Source of the DNA: Nocardioides sp. ChNu-153 | GTDB lineage: Bacteria > Actinomycetota > Actinomycetes > Propionibacteriales > Nocardioidaceae | Assembly: GCF_030466625.1 (NCBI RefSeq) | Contig: NZ_JADEVT010000002.1 | Coordinates: forward strand, 1 to 64,000 | Reading direction: 5' to 3' | Length of the DNA stretch: 64,000 nucleotides | Part shown: positions 18,138-26,151 of the stretch, piece by piece | How the letters are laid out: each line of letters starts with the position of its first letter | How positions within the stretch are numbered: the stretch's first letter is position 1 | Position numbers and translations under genes: made by a program | The notes under the pieces: generated by a model | What the model was told of the DNA's origin: nothing | The model's input: the letters and a program-made list of their open reading frames with translations, nothing else | The model's database searches: none

Positions 18138-21100
18138 CGGGCACGGCGGTGGAGCCGGGCGTGACGACCGGGGCGACCGCCCCGGTCGAGATCCGCACGC
18201 CCGCCGACCTGCAGCGGGTGATGCGGGCGCCGTACCCGGTGAGCGACGAGCAGTGGCGCGCCGTCAGCGCGCCGCTGGAGCCGGCGGTCGTGGTCGCCGG
18301 CGCCGGGTCCGGCAAGACCACGCTGATGGCGGCGCGGGTCGTCTACCTGGTGGCGACGGGCCAGGTGCGCCCCGAGCAGGTGCTGGGCCTCACCTTCACG
18401 ACGAAGGCGGCCCGCGAGCTCTCGACGCGGGTCCGCGAGGCCCTCGCGGTCGCGGGGCTCGGCCCGGCCGGCTCGCGCCCGTCCCCCGAGGACGACGGCG
18501 AGGAGGTGCTGGAGCCGACGGTCGCGACCTACAACGCGTACGCCGCGTCCCTGCTGACCGAGCACGGCCTGCGGATCGGCCACGAGCCGGACACGCGGGT
18601 GATGGCGGACGCGTCGCGCTACCAGCTCGCGGAGCGGGCCATCACGCGCCACCGGCGCCCCGTCGAGCTGCTGAGCGACCACCCCGCGACGGTCATCGGC
18701 AACATCGTGGCGCTCGAGGGCGCCCTCAACGAGCACCTCGTCGAGCCCGACGACGTGCGGGCGTTCCACGCGCGGGAGCGGCCGCGCTTCACCGAGGCGC
18801 TGGCCGTCTCGCGGGGCAAGAAGGACCTCGAGGGCGTGCTCAACACCATCGGGCGGCGCGAGGAGCTGCTCGACCTCGTGACGGCGTACCGGCGGCTCAA
18901 GGGCTCGCTGGGGCTCATGGACTTCTCCGACCAGATCGCGCTGACGGCGCGGCTGGCCGACGAGCACCCGGACGTCGGAGCCCTCGAGCGCGGCAAGTAC
19001 GCCGTCGTGCTGCTCGACGAGTACCAGGACACCTCGGTCGCCCAGGCCCTGCTGCTGCGCAAGCTGTTCTCGGGTCCGACGCCGGGGACCGGGCGCGGGC
19101 ACGCCGTGACGGCCGTGGGCGACCCGAACCAGGCGATCTACGGCTGGCGCGGCGCGTCGGTCTCCAACATCCTCGGCTTCGGCCACGACTTCCCCCGCGC
19201 CGACGGGGCGTCCGACGTCGCGACCTACGCCCTGACGGTCAACCGGCGCTCCGACCGCCGCATCCTGGCCGCCGCGAACCGGCTCGCCGGCCCGCTGTAC
19301 GCCGCGCACGACGTCGTGCGACCCCTGCGGGCCCCCGACGGCGCGGCGGAGGGGCGGGTCCGCGTCGCCGTGCACGACACGTACGACGACGAGCTGGCCT
19401 GGCTGGCCGAGCAGGTGCTCGCGACCCGGTCCGCGGGGACGCCGTGGCGCGAGATCGGCGTGCTGACCCGCGACAACCGGCACGCGGCCGACGTCTTCGA
19501 CGCGCTGACCGCCCGCGAGGTGCCGGTCGAGATCGTCGGCCTGTCGGGGCTGCTGCGCCTGCCGGAGGTGGCGGAGGTGGTCGCCACGCTGACCCTGCTC
19601 CACGACCTGACCGCGAACGCCTCGGCCCTCGTGCTGCTGACCGGCCCGCGGTGGGCGCTGGGTCCGCGGGACCTGGCGATCCTGGGTCGACGGGCCCGCG
19701 ACCTGGCCGCGACGGGCCCGGCCAGCGACCTCGAGCACGGTGTCGAGGAGGCCCTGGCCGTCGCCGTCGAGGGCGCCGACCCGACCGAGATCTCGTCGCT
19801 GTGCGACGCGCTGGAGTCGCCGGGCGAGGCGCCCGACTACCCCTACTCCCGCGAGGCCCGGGTGCGGATCGGGCTGCTGGCCGGCGAGCTGCGGATGCTG
19901 CGCGGCCACGTCGACGAGCCGCTGCTCGACCTGGTGCGGCGCATCGTCGACGTGAGCGGGATCGACGTCGAGCTCGCGAGCTCGACGTCGCCCGCGGCCG
20001 CGGCCCGCCGCGACAACCTCGACCTGTTCGTGCGGGCGGTGGCCGACTTCCAGGCCGTCGACGGCGCCACGGGCCTCGGCGCGCTGCTGGCCTACCTCGG
20101 CGCGGAGGACGAGATGGGCACGGGCCTCGACGTGGCCACGCCCACCGAGGCCGACTCGGTGAAGCTGCTGACGGTGCACCGTGCGAAGGGCCTCGAGTGG
20201 GACGTCGTGTTCTGCGTCGGGGTGGGGGAGGACAAGTTCCCCACCAAGCAGACCCGGACGCAGTGGACGACGGGACCGGCGGTGCTGCCCTCCCCGCTGC
20301 GGGGCGACGCCCGCGACGTGCCCCAGCTGCGGGGGTACGAGAAGGCCGACCTCGACGCCCTCAAGGTCGACGCCCGCGCCCACGAGGCCGAGGAGGAGCT
20401 GCGGCTGGGCTACGTCGCGTTCACCCGCGCCCGCCACGAGCTGGTGGCGTCGGCGTACCTGTGGACCGCGACGCGGGCCTCGCCGGTCGGGCCCTCGCCG
20501 TACCTGGTGACCCTGGCCGAGGCGATGGCGGACGACGGCGACGAGCCCGAGCGCTGGGTGGAGCGGCCGCCGAAGGACACGCCCAACCCGCTGAAGGCGG
20601 AGAAGCCCCCGGTGCCGTGGCCCGTCGACGGGCACACCCCGGAGGTCGAGCGGCGGCTGGTGGCCGCCCGGATGGTGCGCGCCGAGCAGGAGCGACTGGC
20701 GGCGGGCGAGGGCGGCGAGGCCGACGACGCGGACCTCGACATCGTCGGCATCGCCGAGGTGGCGGAGTGGGACGAGGAGATCGAGCGCCTGCTCGCGGAG
20801 GCCCGCCGGCAGGTGGCGGCACAGGTCGACATCCCCCTGCCGCCCAGCATCTCCGCGACCGCGCTGGGGCGGCTGCGCGACGACCCCGCGGTGATGGCAC
20901 GGGAGCTCGCGCGGCCCATGCCCCGGCCGCCGTCGGCGGCGGCCCGCTTCGGCACGCGCTTCCACGCCTGGGTCGAGACGCGCTTCGACCAGCAGACCCT
21001 GATCCCGACCGACGAGGTGCCCGGCCGGGCCGACACCGACATCGAGGACGAGCGGGACCTCGCCGAGGTGGTGGCCGCCTTCGAGTCCGGCCCGTTCGCC

Positions 21101-21427
21101 GAGCGGGTGCCGCTCGCGACGGAGGCCCCGTTCGCGCTGGTGCTCGCCGGGCAGGTCGTGCGGGGGCGCATCGACGCGGTGTACGCCGAACCGGCGGGCG
21201 GCGACGCCGACTTCCTCGTCGTCGACTGGAAGACCGGGCGGGGCGGGCGCACCGACCCGCTGCAGCTCGCTCTCTACCGCCTCGCGTGGGCCGAGCTCCG
21301 CGGGGTGCCGGTGGAGCGGGTGCGCGCGGTCTTCTGCCACGTCCGCACGGGACGGGTGGTGGAGCCGCGCGACCTGCCGGGGCGCGTCGGCCTGGAGCAG
21401 CTGGTGCGGGGCGCGGCGCCGGGCTGA
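18134..21427 (+). CDS. adnB: AdnB, helicase-nuclease subunit
   Basis: A 1097-residue partner of AdnA. VVAGAGSGKTTLMAARV is Walker A, VVLLDEYQDTSVAQ is motif II and VGDPNQAIYGWRG is motif III. LTVHRAKGLEWDVVFCVG is motif V and LRLGYVAFTRARHEL is motif VI. The C-terminal RecB-like nuclease begins ISATALGRLRDDP, with RFGTRFHAWVE and the catalytic VVDWKTGRGG segment, and it lacks the Fe-S cysteines seen in AdnA. In mycobacteria AdnB is the motor that tracks the 3' strand. The GTG start overlaps the adnA stop. The NudC gene follows after a gap of 24 nt. Confidence 0.9.
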   Translation: MTGTAVEPGVTTGATAPVEIRTPADLQRVMRAPYPVSDEQWRAVSAPLEPAVVVAGAGSGKTTLMAARVVYLVATGQVRPEQVLGLTFTTKAARELSTRVREALAVAGLGPAGSRPSPEDDGEEVLEPTVATYNAYAASLLTEHGLRIGHEPDTRVMADASRYQLAERAITRHRRPVELLSDHPATVIGNIVALEGALNEHLVEPDDVRAFHARERPRFTEALAVSRGKKDLEGVLNTIGRREELLDLVTAYRRLKGSLGLMDFSDQIALTARLADEHPDVGALERGKYAVVLLDEYQDTSVAQALLLRKLFSGPTPGTGRGHAVTAVGDPNQAIYGWRGASVSNILGFGHDFPRADGASDVATYALTVNRRSDRRILAAANRLAGPLYAAHDVVRPLRAPDGAAEGRVRVAVHDTYDDELAWLAEQVLATRSAGTPWREIGVLTRDNRHAADVFDALTAREVPVEIVGLSGLLRLPEVAEVVATLTLLHDLTANASALVLLTGPRWALGPRDLAILGRRARDLAATGPASDLEHGVEEALAVAVEGADPTEISSLCDALESPGEAPDYPYSREARVRIGLLAGELRMLRGHVDEPLLDLVRRIVDVSGIDVELASSTSPAAAARRDNLDLFVRAVADFQAVDGATGLGALLAYLGAEDEMGTGLDVATPTEADSVKLLTVHRAKGLEWDVVFCVGVGEDKFPTKQTRTQWTTGPAVLPSPLRGDARDVPQLRGYEKADLDALKVDARAHEAEEELRLGYVAFTRARHELVASAYLWTATRASPVGPSPYLVTLAEAMADDGDEPERWVERPPKDTPNPLKAEKPPVPWPVDGHTPEVERRLVAARMVRAEQERLAAGEGGEADDADLDIVGIAEVAEWDEEIERLLAEARRQVAAQVDIPLPPSISATALGRLRDDPAVMARELARPMPRPPSAAARFGTRFHAWVETRFDQQTLIPTDEVPGRADTDIEDERDLAEVVAAFESGPFAERVPLATEAPFALVLAGQVVRGRIDAVYAEPAGGDADFLVVDWKTGRGGRTDPLQLALYRLAWAELRGVPVERVRAVFCHVRTGRVVEPRDLPGRVGLEQLVRGAAPG

Positions 21428-21439
21428 GGGCCGCGCGCC

Positions 21440-21445
21440 TACGCT
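21440..21445 (+). promoter_or_regulatory. -10 hexamer of a probable leaderless promoter (nudC)
   Basis: TACGCT ends 6 nt before the nudC GTG, so nudC probably has its own leaderless promoter rather than depending only on read-through from adnB. Confidence 0.5.
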
Positions 21446-21451
21446 CGGGGG

Positions 21452-22417
21452 GTGCCCGACCGCGACGCCCCGACCACCCCCGGCCACCGCCTCCCGCACG
21501 TCGCGCTGTCGGCGTACGCGCACGACCGCCACGGCGTCGAGCGCATCGACGAGGCGTGGCTGCGCCGGGCGTGGGAGGCCCCGGACACACGGGTGCTGCC
21601 GATCGCCGGCAACCGGATGCTCGTCGCCGACGGCGTCCCCGCGTGGGGCGCGGTCGACGACCTGCCGGCCGCGGCCGCCGAGCCGTCGGCGACCCGGCTG
21701 CTGCTGGGCGAGCACGAGGGCACGACGTACTTCGCGGCACTCTTCGACCCCGCCCGCGCCCCGCACCCCGAGGAGCAGTGGCAGGGCCTGCGGGCCGTCC
21801 TGGAGGGCGTCGTCGAGGGCCCCACCGCGCCGCTCGTGCTCCACGCGACGGGGATGGCGGAGTGGCACTGGAGCACCCGGTTCTGCACCCGCTGCGGCCG
21901 ACCGGTCACGCCCTCGCACGCCGGCCACGTGCTCGTGTGCTCCACGGCGCGCGGCTGCGGCAAGCACCACTTCCCGCGCACGGACCCCGCCGTGATCATG
22001 CTCGTCACCGACGGCGAGCCGGGCGCCGACGACGAGCGCTGCCTGCTCGGTCACGCCCGGGCGTGGCCCGCGGGCCGGTTCTCGACGCTCGCCGGGTTCG
22101 TCGAGCCGGGCGAGACGTTCGAGGACGCGGTGCGCCGCGAGGTCGCCGAGGAGACGGCGGTCCGGGTGGGGGAGGTGACCTACTTCGGCAACCAGCCGTG
22201 GCCCCTGCCGGCGAGCGTGATGATCGGGTTCACCGCCCGCGCGACCTCCACGGAGATCGACGTCGACGGCGCCGAGGTGGCCGACGCGCGCTGGTTCACC
22301 CGGGCCGACATCGCCCGCGGGGTGGCCGACGGGTCGCTGGCGCTGCCGGGATCGGTGTCGATATCGCACCGCCTCATCCAGGCCTGGTACGGCGCGCCCC
22401 TCGACACCCGCTGGTGA
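21452..22417 (+). CDS. nudC: NADH/NAD+ pyrophosphatase NudC
   Basis: A 321-residue Nudix enzyme that hydrolyses NAD(H) to NMN(H) and AMP and can remove NAD caps from RNA. FCTRCGRPVTPSHAGHVLVC with a following CGKHHFPR is the zinc ribbon. GFVEPGETFEDAVRREVAEETAV is the Nudix box, and YFGNQPWPLPASVMIGF is the NudC SQPWPFPxS motif. In M. tuberculosis NudC (Rv3199c) inactivates NAD adducts of isoniazid. The position between adnB and mrx1/uvrD2 is the same as in mycobacteria, except that the Trk-channel gene found there is missing. Confidence 0.94.
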   Translation: MPDRDAPTTPGHRLPHVALSAYAHDRHGVERIDEAWLRRAWEAPDTRVLPIAGNRMLVADGVPAWGAVDDLPAAAAEPSATRLLLGEHEGTTYFAALFDPARAPHPEEQWQGLRAVLEGVVEGPTAPLVLHATGMAEWHWSTRFCTRCGRPVTPSHAGHVLVCSTARGCGKHHFPRTDPAVIMLVTDGEPGADDERCLLGHARAWPAGRFSTLAGFVEPGETFEDAVRREVAEETAVRVGEVTYFGNQPWPLPASVMIGFTARATSTEIDVDGAEVADARWFTRADIARGVADGSLALPGSVSISHRLIQAWYGAPLDTRW

Positions 22418-22451
22418 GGCGGGCGCCGAGGGGCGCGGGGGAGACGGGCGC

Positions 22452-22700
22452 TCAGGCCAGGGAGGCGATCTTGGCCTTCACCTGCGCCAGGCTCGGGTTG
22501 GTCTGCGCGGAGCCGTCGGAGTAGACGAGCGTCGGCACCGTCTGGTTGCCGTTGTTGACCTTCTCGACCAGCGCGGCGGCGTCGGGCTGCTGCTCGATGT
22601 CGACCACGTCGTAGGCGATGCCCTCCCGGTCGAGCTGCCCCCGCAGGCGGTGGCAGTAGCCGCACCAGGGCGTGCTGTACATGGTGAACGTCGCGGTCAT
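22452..22700 (-). CDS. mrx1: Mycoredoxin (glutaredoxin-like, CGYC)
   Basis: An 82-residue glutaredoxin-fold protein starting MTATFTMYSTPWCGYCHRLR. CGYC is the active site used by mycoredoxin-1 to reduce mycothiol-protein mixed disulfides. GNQTVPTLVYSDG provides the cis-Pro loop. The ATG has GAGGGG about 8 nt upstream. It is transcribed against nudC and uvrD2 but keeps the conserved neighbourhood of Rv3198A. Its presence implies the organism uses mycothiol. Confidence 0.92.
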   Translation of the reverse strand: MTATFTMYSTPWCGYCHRLRGQLDREGIAYDVVDIEQQPDAAALVEKVNNGNQTVPTLVYSDGSAQTNPSLAQVKAKIASLA

Positions 22701-22768
22701 CGAAGTGTCCCCTCGGGCGTCTAGTGTCGTCGGCGCCATAACGTTCCACGCCGAGGAGATGTTCCCCC

Positions 22769-24937
22769 ATGCCGTCGCCGCTCCCTCCGACGACGTCGTC
22801 CGCGCCCGCCGCGCTGCAGCCCGACGCCCTCCTCGAGGCCCTCGACCCCGAGCAGCGCCGGGTCGCCGAGGCGCTGCGCGGGCCCGTGCGCGTGCTCGCC
22901 GGGGCGGGCACGGGCAAGACCCGCGCGATCACCCACCGGATCGCGTACGGCGTGGCCACGGGCGTGTACGCGCCGACGGAGGTGCTGGCCGTGACCTTCA
23001 CGACCCGGGCCGCCGGCGAGATGCGCACCCGGCTGCGCCAGCTCGGCGCCGGGGGAGTGCAGGCCCGCACGTTCCACTCGGCCGCCCTGCGCCAGCTGCG
23101 CTACTTCTGGCCGCGGGTCCACGGCAGCGAGCTGCCCGAGCTGGTGCAGTCGAAGCTCGGCATCCTCGGTCCGGCGGCGCGGCGGCTGCGCATCGGCACC
23201 GACGCGGCGCTCCTGCGCGACCTCGCCGCCGAGGTCGAGTGGAGCAAGGTCTCGAACGTGGGGCCCGACGACTACGCGCGGGTCGCGACGGCCCGCGGCC
23301 GCTCGGTGGGCGGGCTCGACGCGGCCGCGGTGGCCCGCGTGCTGACGGCCTACGAGGAGACGAAGCGCTCCCAGGGCCGGATGGACATGGAGGACGTGCT
23401 GCTGTGGACGGCGGGGCTGCTCGCCGAGGACGAGCGGGTCGCCGCCCAGGTCCGCCGGCAGTACCGGTGGTTCGTCGTGGACGAGTACCAGGACGTCTCG
23501 CCGCTGCAGTCCGCGCTGCTCGACCTGTGGCTGGGTGGGCGCGACGAGGTGTGCGTCGTCGGCGACCCCGCGCAGACCATCTACAGCTTCGCCGGGGCCG
23601 ACGCGTCGTACCTGCGGGAGTTCCACCGCAAGCACCCGGGTGCCGCCTCGATCGAGCTGGTGCGCAACTACCGCTCGACCCCCCAGATCGTCGCCGGCGC
23701 CAACGCGCTGCTGGCGGGCACGCAGAGCCAGGGCGTCCAGCTGCGCGCGCAGGGCGCGGCGGGGCCCGAGATCGCGGCCCGCGCGCTGCCCGACGAGGTC
23801 GCCGAGGCCGACGCGGCCGCCGCCGAGGTGGCCCGCCTGCGCGCCCAGGGCGTGCCGCTCGGCGAGGTCGCGATCCTCTTCCGCATCAACGCCCAGTCCG
23901 AGGCGTTCGAGGAGGCGCTGGCCGCCCGCGGCCTGCCGTACGTCGTGCGCGGCGCCGCCCGCTTCTTCGACCGGCCCGAGGTCCGCCAGGCCGTCACGCT
24001 GCTGCGCGGCACGGCCCGGGCCGGGGTCGACGACGACGTGCCGCTGCCCGACGCCGTCCGCTCGGCGCTGGCCGGCATGGGCTGGGCGGCGGAGCCCCCC
24101 GCCGCCCGCGGCCAGACCCGCGACCGGTGGGAGTCGCTGCAGGCGCTGGTCGACCTCGCCGGCGACGCGGGCACCGCCGACCTGACGGCCTTCGTCGAGG
24201 ACCTCGAGCGCCGGGCCGCCGAGCAGCACGCCCCGGTGGCCGACGGCGTCACGCTGGCCACCCTGCACGCGGCGAAGGGCCTCGAGTGGGACGTGGTGCT
24301 GCTGTGCGGCATCCACGACGGTGCCCTGCCGATCAGCTACGCCGACACCCCGGCCGCGGTCGAGGAGGAGCGCCGGCTGCTGTACGTCGGGATCACCCGC
24401 GCTCGCCGCGAGCTGGTGGTCTCCTGGGCCAGCGCCCGCCAGCCCGGCGGCCGCGCCTCGCGCAAGCCCTCGCGCTTCCTGCGCCCGGTGCTGCCGTCGT
24501 CGTTCGAGGAGGTCGCCGGGGCGGGCACGCGGTCGAAGGGGAAGAAGTCGCGGCACGCGGTGCACTGCCGCGAGTGCGGGCGCCCGCTGGACTCGGCGGC
24601 CGAGAAGAAGGTCGGGCGCTGCGCCGACTGCCCGGCGTCCTACGACGAGGAGCTGTTCGAGCGCCTGCGCGAGTGGCGGCGCGGCCGGGCCGCGGCGGAG
24701 AGCGTGCCGGCGTACGTGGTGTTCACCGACGCCACGCTGCAGCTCGTCGCGGAGCACCAGCCCCGTGGCGCGGACGCCCTGCTGAAGGTGAGCGGGGTGG
24801 GCCGCTCGAAGCTGGAGAAGTACGGCGACGAGCTGCTCGCCGTCGTCGCGGGCGAGACGCCCGAGGCGGCGGCCGCAGCGGCCGCCGGGGGAGCCGGGGG
24901 AGCCGGGGGAGCCGGGGAGACCCTCGACGAGGGCTGA
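22769..24937 (+). CDS. uvrD2: UvrD2-type superfamily 1 helicase with tetracysteine and HRDC domains
   Basis: A 722-residue 3'-5' DNA helicase. VLAGAGTGKTRAITHRI is Walker A, FVVDEYQDVSPLQ is motif II and VGDPAQTIYSFAGAD is motif III. TLHAAKGLEWDVV and RRLLYVGITRARREL are motifs V-VI. After the motor come CRECGRPLDS and CADC, the four-cysteine motif of mycobacterial UvrD2, and then an HRDC domain (about residues 625-700, LKVSGVGRSKLEKYGDELLAVV). The tail is Gly/Ala-rich. The ATG has GAGGAG upstream. It is the last gene before whiB7, the same order as in M. tuberculosis. Confidence 0.94.
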   Translation: MPSPLPPTTSSAPAALQPDALLEALDPEQRRVAEALRGPVRVLAGAGTGKTRAITHRIAYGVATGVYAPTEVLAVTFTTRAAGEMRTRLRQLGAGGVQARTFHSAALRQLRYFWPRVHGSELPELVQSKLGILGPAARRLRIGTDAALLRDLAAEVEWSKVSNVGPDDYARVATARGRSVGGLDAAAVARVLTAYEETKRSQGRMDMEDVLLWTAGLLAEDERVAAQVRRQYRWFVVDEYQDVSPLQSALLDLWLGGRDEVCVVGDPAQTIYSFAGADASYLREFHRKHPGAASIELVRNYRSTPQIVAGANALLAGTQSQGVQLRAQGAAGPEIAARALPDEVAEADAAAAEVARLRAQGVPLGEVAILFRINAQSEAFEEALAARGLPYVVRGAARFFDRPEVRQAVTLLRGTARAGVDDDVPLPDAVRSALAGMGWAAEPPAARGQTRDRWESLQALVDLAGDAGTADLTAFVEDLERRAAEQHAPVADGVTLATLHAAKGLEWDVVLLCGIHDGALPISYADTPAAVEEERRLLYVGITRARRELVVSWASARQPGGRASRKPSRFLRPVLPSSFEEVAGAGTRSKGKKSRHAVHCRECGRPLDSAAEKKVGRCADCPASYDEELFERLREWRRGRAAAESVPAYVVFTDATLQLVAEHQPRGADALLKVSGVGRSKLEKYGDELLAVVAGETPEAAAAAAAGGAGGAGGAGETLDEG

Positions 24938-24944
24938 TCCGGGC

Positions 24945-24961
24945 CCGCCGGAGACCGGCGG
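24945..24961 (+). terminator. Short GC-rich hairpin after uvrD2
   Basis: CCGCCGG and CCGGCGG form a 7-bp stem around a 3-nt loop, 8 nt after the uvrD2 stop and just before the whiB7 promoter. There is no T tract, so it may be a weak stop or just a structure. Confidence 0.35.
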
Positions 24962-24962
24962 T

Positions 24963-25012
24963 GAAATGAGTCAGAAAATAGATTGCCCATGACGGGCGGG
25001 CGCGGGTAACTT
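24963..25012 (+). promoter_or_regulatory. whiB7 autoregulated promoter with AT-rich upstream element
   Basis: An A/T-rich block (24963-24982, including CAGAAAATAG) lies directly upstream of TTGCCC (-35, 24983-24988). After an 18-nt spacer comes TAACTT (-10, 25007-25012). WhiB7 binds the sigma factor and uses its AT-hook on exactly such an AT-rich patch next to the -35 of its own promoter. In this GC-rich DNA the block stands out strongly. Confidence 0.75.
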
Positions 25013-25091
25013 CGTGCCCGTTCTGACCACGAGCGCGACGAGGGCCCTGGCACGGCCCGCGCACGAAGATCGACCGGAGGAGGTGGCACCC

Positions 25092-25307
25092 ATGGAGAAC
25101 ACGACGATGACGTGGAAGGCGAGCGAGCTCGCCGGCGTCGGCACGTCCGCCTGCACGCGTCGCCACCTGACCCTCGGTGGCGAGGCCGGCCGGGTGGCCG
25201 GCCTGCGTCTGCGTGCGTACGACGCCATCCGTGGCGCCGTCGCGCCCGCCGCTGCCCCGCGCGGCTTCGCGTTCCCGGAGACCCCTGCCTGGAGTCCACC
25301 CGTCTGA
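25092..25307 (+). CDS. whiB7 upstream ORF (leader peptide, 71 aa)
   Basis: An ATG with GGAGGAGG 8 nt upstream opens a 71-codon frame in the whiB7 leader (MENTTMTWKASELAGVG...). It encodes many Arg, Leu and Ala residues and ends AWSPPV. It shows no known domain. Mycobacterial and Streptomyces whiB7/wblC leaders also carry a translated uORF that senses ribosome inhibition. Here the stop codon lies between the two arms of an antiterminator, so the peptide's translation, more than its sequence, is likely the regulatory element. Confidence 0.65.
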   Translation: MENTTMTWKASELAGVGTSACTRRHLTLGGEAGRVAGLRLRAYDAIRGAVAPAAAPRGFAFPETPAWSPPV

Positions 25308-25369
25308 CACAGCTCAGTCGGCGCCTCCAGGCCACGGTCCCCCCACGGGAACCGTGGCCTTTCTGTTTT
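25287..25369 (+). promoter_or_regulatory. whiB7 leader attenuator (antiterminator/terminator switch)
   Basis: The terminator is a perfect 10-bp stem, AGGCCACGGT (25329-25338) with ACCGTGGCCT (25351-25360), followed by TTCTGTTTT. The antiterminator is GCCTGGAG (25287-25294), an exact complement of CTCCAGGC (25325-25332), which takes the first four bases of the terminator stem. The uORF stop (25305-25307) sits between these arms. A ribosome finishing the uORF would cover the first arm and let the terminator form; a ribosome stalled earlier would leave it free and allow read-through into whiB7. Confidence 0.7.
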
Positions 25370-25408
25370 CCCGCCCAACCGACAGGTCGACGAAGGAGGT
25401 GACACGAC

Positions 25409-25726
25409 ATGACCGTCCACGAGCTGGTGCCCGACGCGGCACTGCCCACCCTCGGGGCGCTGCACGACGCCGCCGACCAGGTGGACCCCCGGCTGCTGCC
25501 GTGCCGCAGGGGGGACGCCGAGCTGTGGTTCGCGGAGTCGCCCGGCGACGTCGAGGCGGCGAAGGCCCTGTGCCTCGACTGCCCCGTGCGGGCCCCCTGC
25601 CTCGACGGCGCCCTCGAGCGCCGCGAGCCGTGGGGCGTGTGGGGCGGAGAGCTCTTCGCCCAGGGCGTGGTGATCCCGCGCAAGCGCCCCCGGGGGCGCC
25701 CGCGGAAGAACCCCGTCGCGGCGTGA
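25409..25726 (+). CDS. whiB7: WhiB7 transcriptional regulator
   Basis: A 105-residue [4Fe-4S] WhiB protein. The cluster ligands are Cys32, Cys55, Cys58 and Cys64. The sigma-binding turn is EPWGVWGGE (73-81) and the C-terminal AT-hook is RGRPRK (95-100); this combination is diagnostic for WhiB7. It activates intrinsic resistance to ribosome-targeting antibiotics. AAGGAGGTGA lies at ideal spacing before the ATG. Expression appears controlled by its own AT-rich promoter and by the leader attenuator upstream. Confidence 0.95.
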   Translation: MTVHELVPDAALPTLGALHDAADQVDPRLLPCRRGDAELWFAESPGDVEAAKALCLDCPVRAPCLDGALERREPWGVWGGELFAQGVVIPRKRPRGRPRKNPVAA

Positions 25727-25805
25727 GCCCGCACCCGTCCGCGCAGCACCCGCACCACCCGCAGCACCACCCGCAGCACCACCCGATGACCCCCAGGAGG
25801 AACCG

Positions 25806-25886
25806 ATGAACCTCGACCACCGTGTGCGTCCCCTCGGCGACGACCGCGTCGCCACCCCGACCCGCCAGGACGTGACCGCGTCGTGA
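25806..25886 (+). CDS. Short ORF (26 aa) downstream of whiB7
   Basis: The ATG has an ideal site (AGGAGGAACCG) and encodes MNLDHRVRPLGDDRVATPTRQ plus five residues. The stop overlaps the GTG of the next ORF (GTGA), as in coupled genes. The 60 nt before it are rich in CCGCAGCACCA repeats. No homologue comes to mind. It may be a small protein or only a translational lead-in for the following gene. Confidence 0.45.
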   Translation: MNLDHRVRPLGDDRVATPTRQDVTAS

Positions 25887-26101
25887 CCACCGCCCTGCAG
25901 CCCCAGACCTCCAGCACCCAGGACAGGAACACCGAGATGCAACTGCTCAACGAAGAACTGGCCCGAGCACAGTCAGCCGAGCTGCTCCTTGAGGCGGAGC
26001 AGCGCCACCAGGTCCAGCGCCTCGTCGCGGCGCGTCGCCTCAGCCGCAAGGCCGAGGTCGTCGCCGCCCGCGCGCGGCTCAAGCTGGCCCGCTCGCTCTG
26101 A
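25883..26101 (+). CDS. Hypothetical 72-aa helical protein
   Basis: Encodes MTTALQPQTSSTQDRNTEM followed by an almost continuous amphipathic helix (QLLNEELARAQSAELLLEAEQRHQVQRL...) and a basic ending (RLSRKAEVVAARARLKLARSL). It looks like a small coiled-coil or nucleic-acid-associated protein; no family is recognised. The start overlaps the previous short ORF. A strong hairpin ends the unit about 50 nt later. Its position behind whiB7 suggests joint transcription. Confidence 0.6.
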   Translation: MTTALQPQTSSTQDRNTEMQLLNEELARAQSAELLLEAEQRHQVQRLVAARRLSRKAEVVAARARLKLARSL

Positions 26102-26151
26102 GTCGACGGCTGCCGTCCCGTGACGGCGGCCCAGCCTCGGACGCACCTCCG

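Noticed and set aside
18071..22369. A 1432-codon open frame on the minus strand opposite adnB/nudC, and many similar long antisense frames.
   Set aside because: Very GC-rich coding DNA leaves antisense frames open. The product is Arg/Gly/His-rich low complexity with no domain, while the plus strand carries complete helicase motifs.
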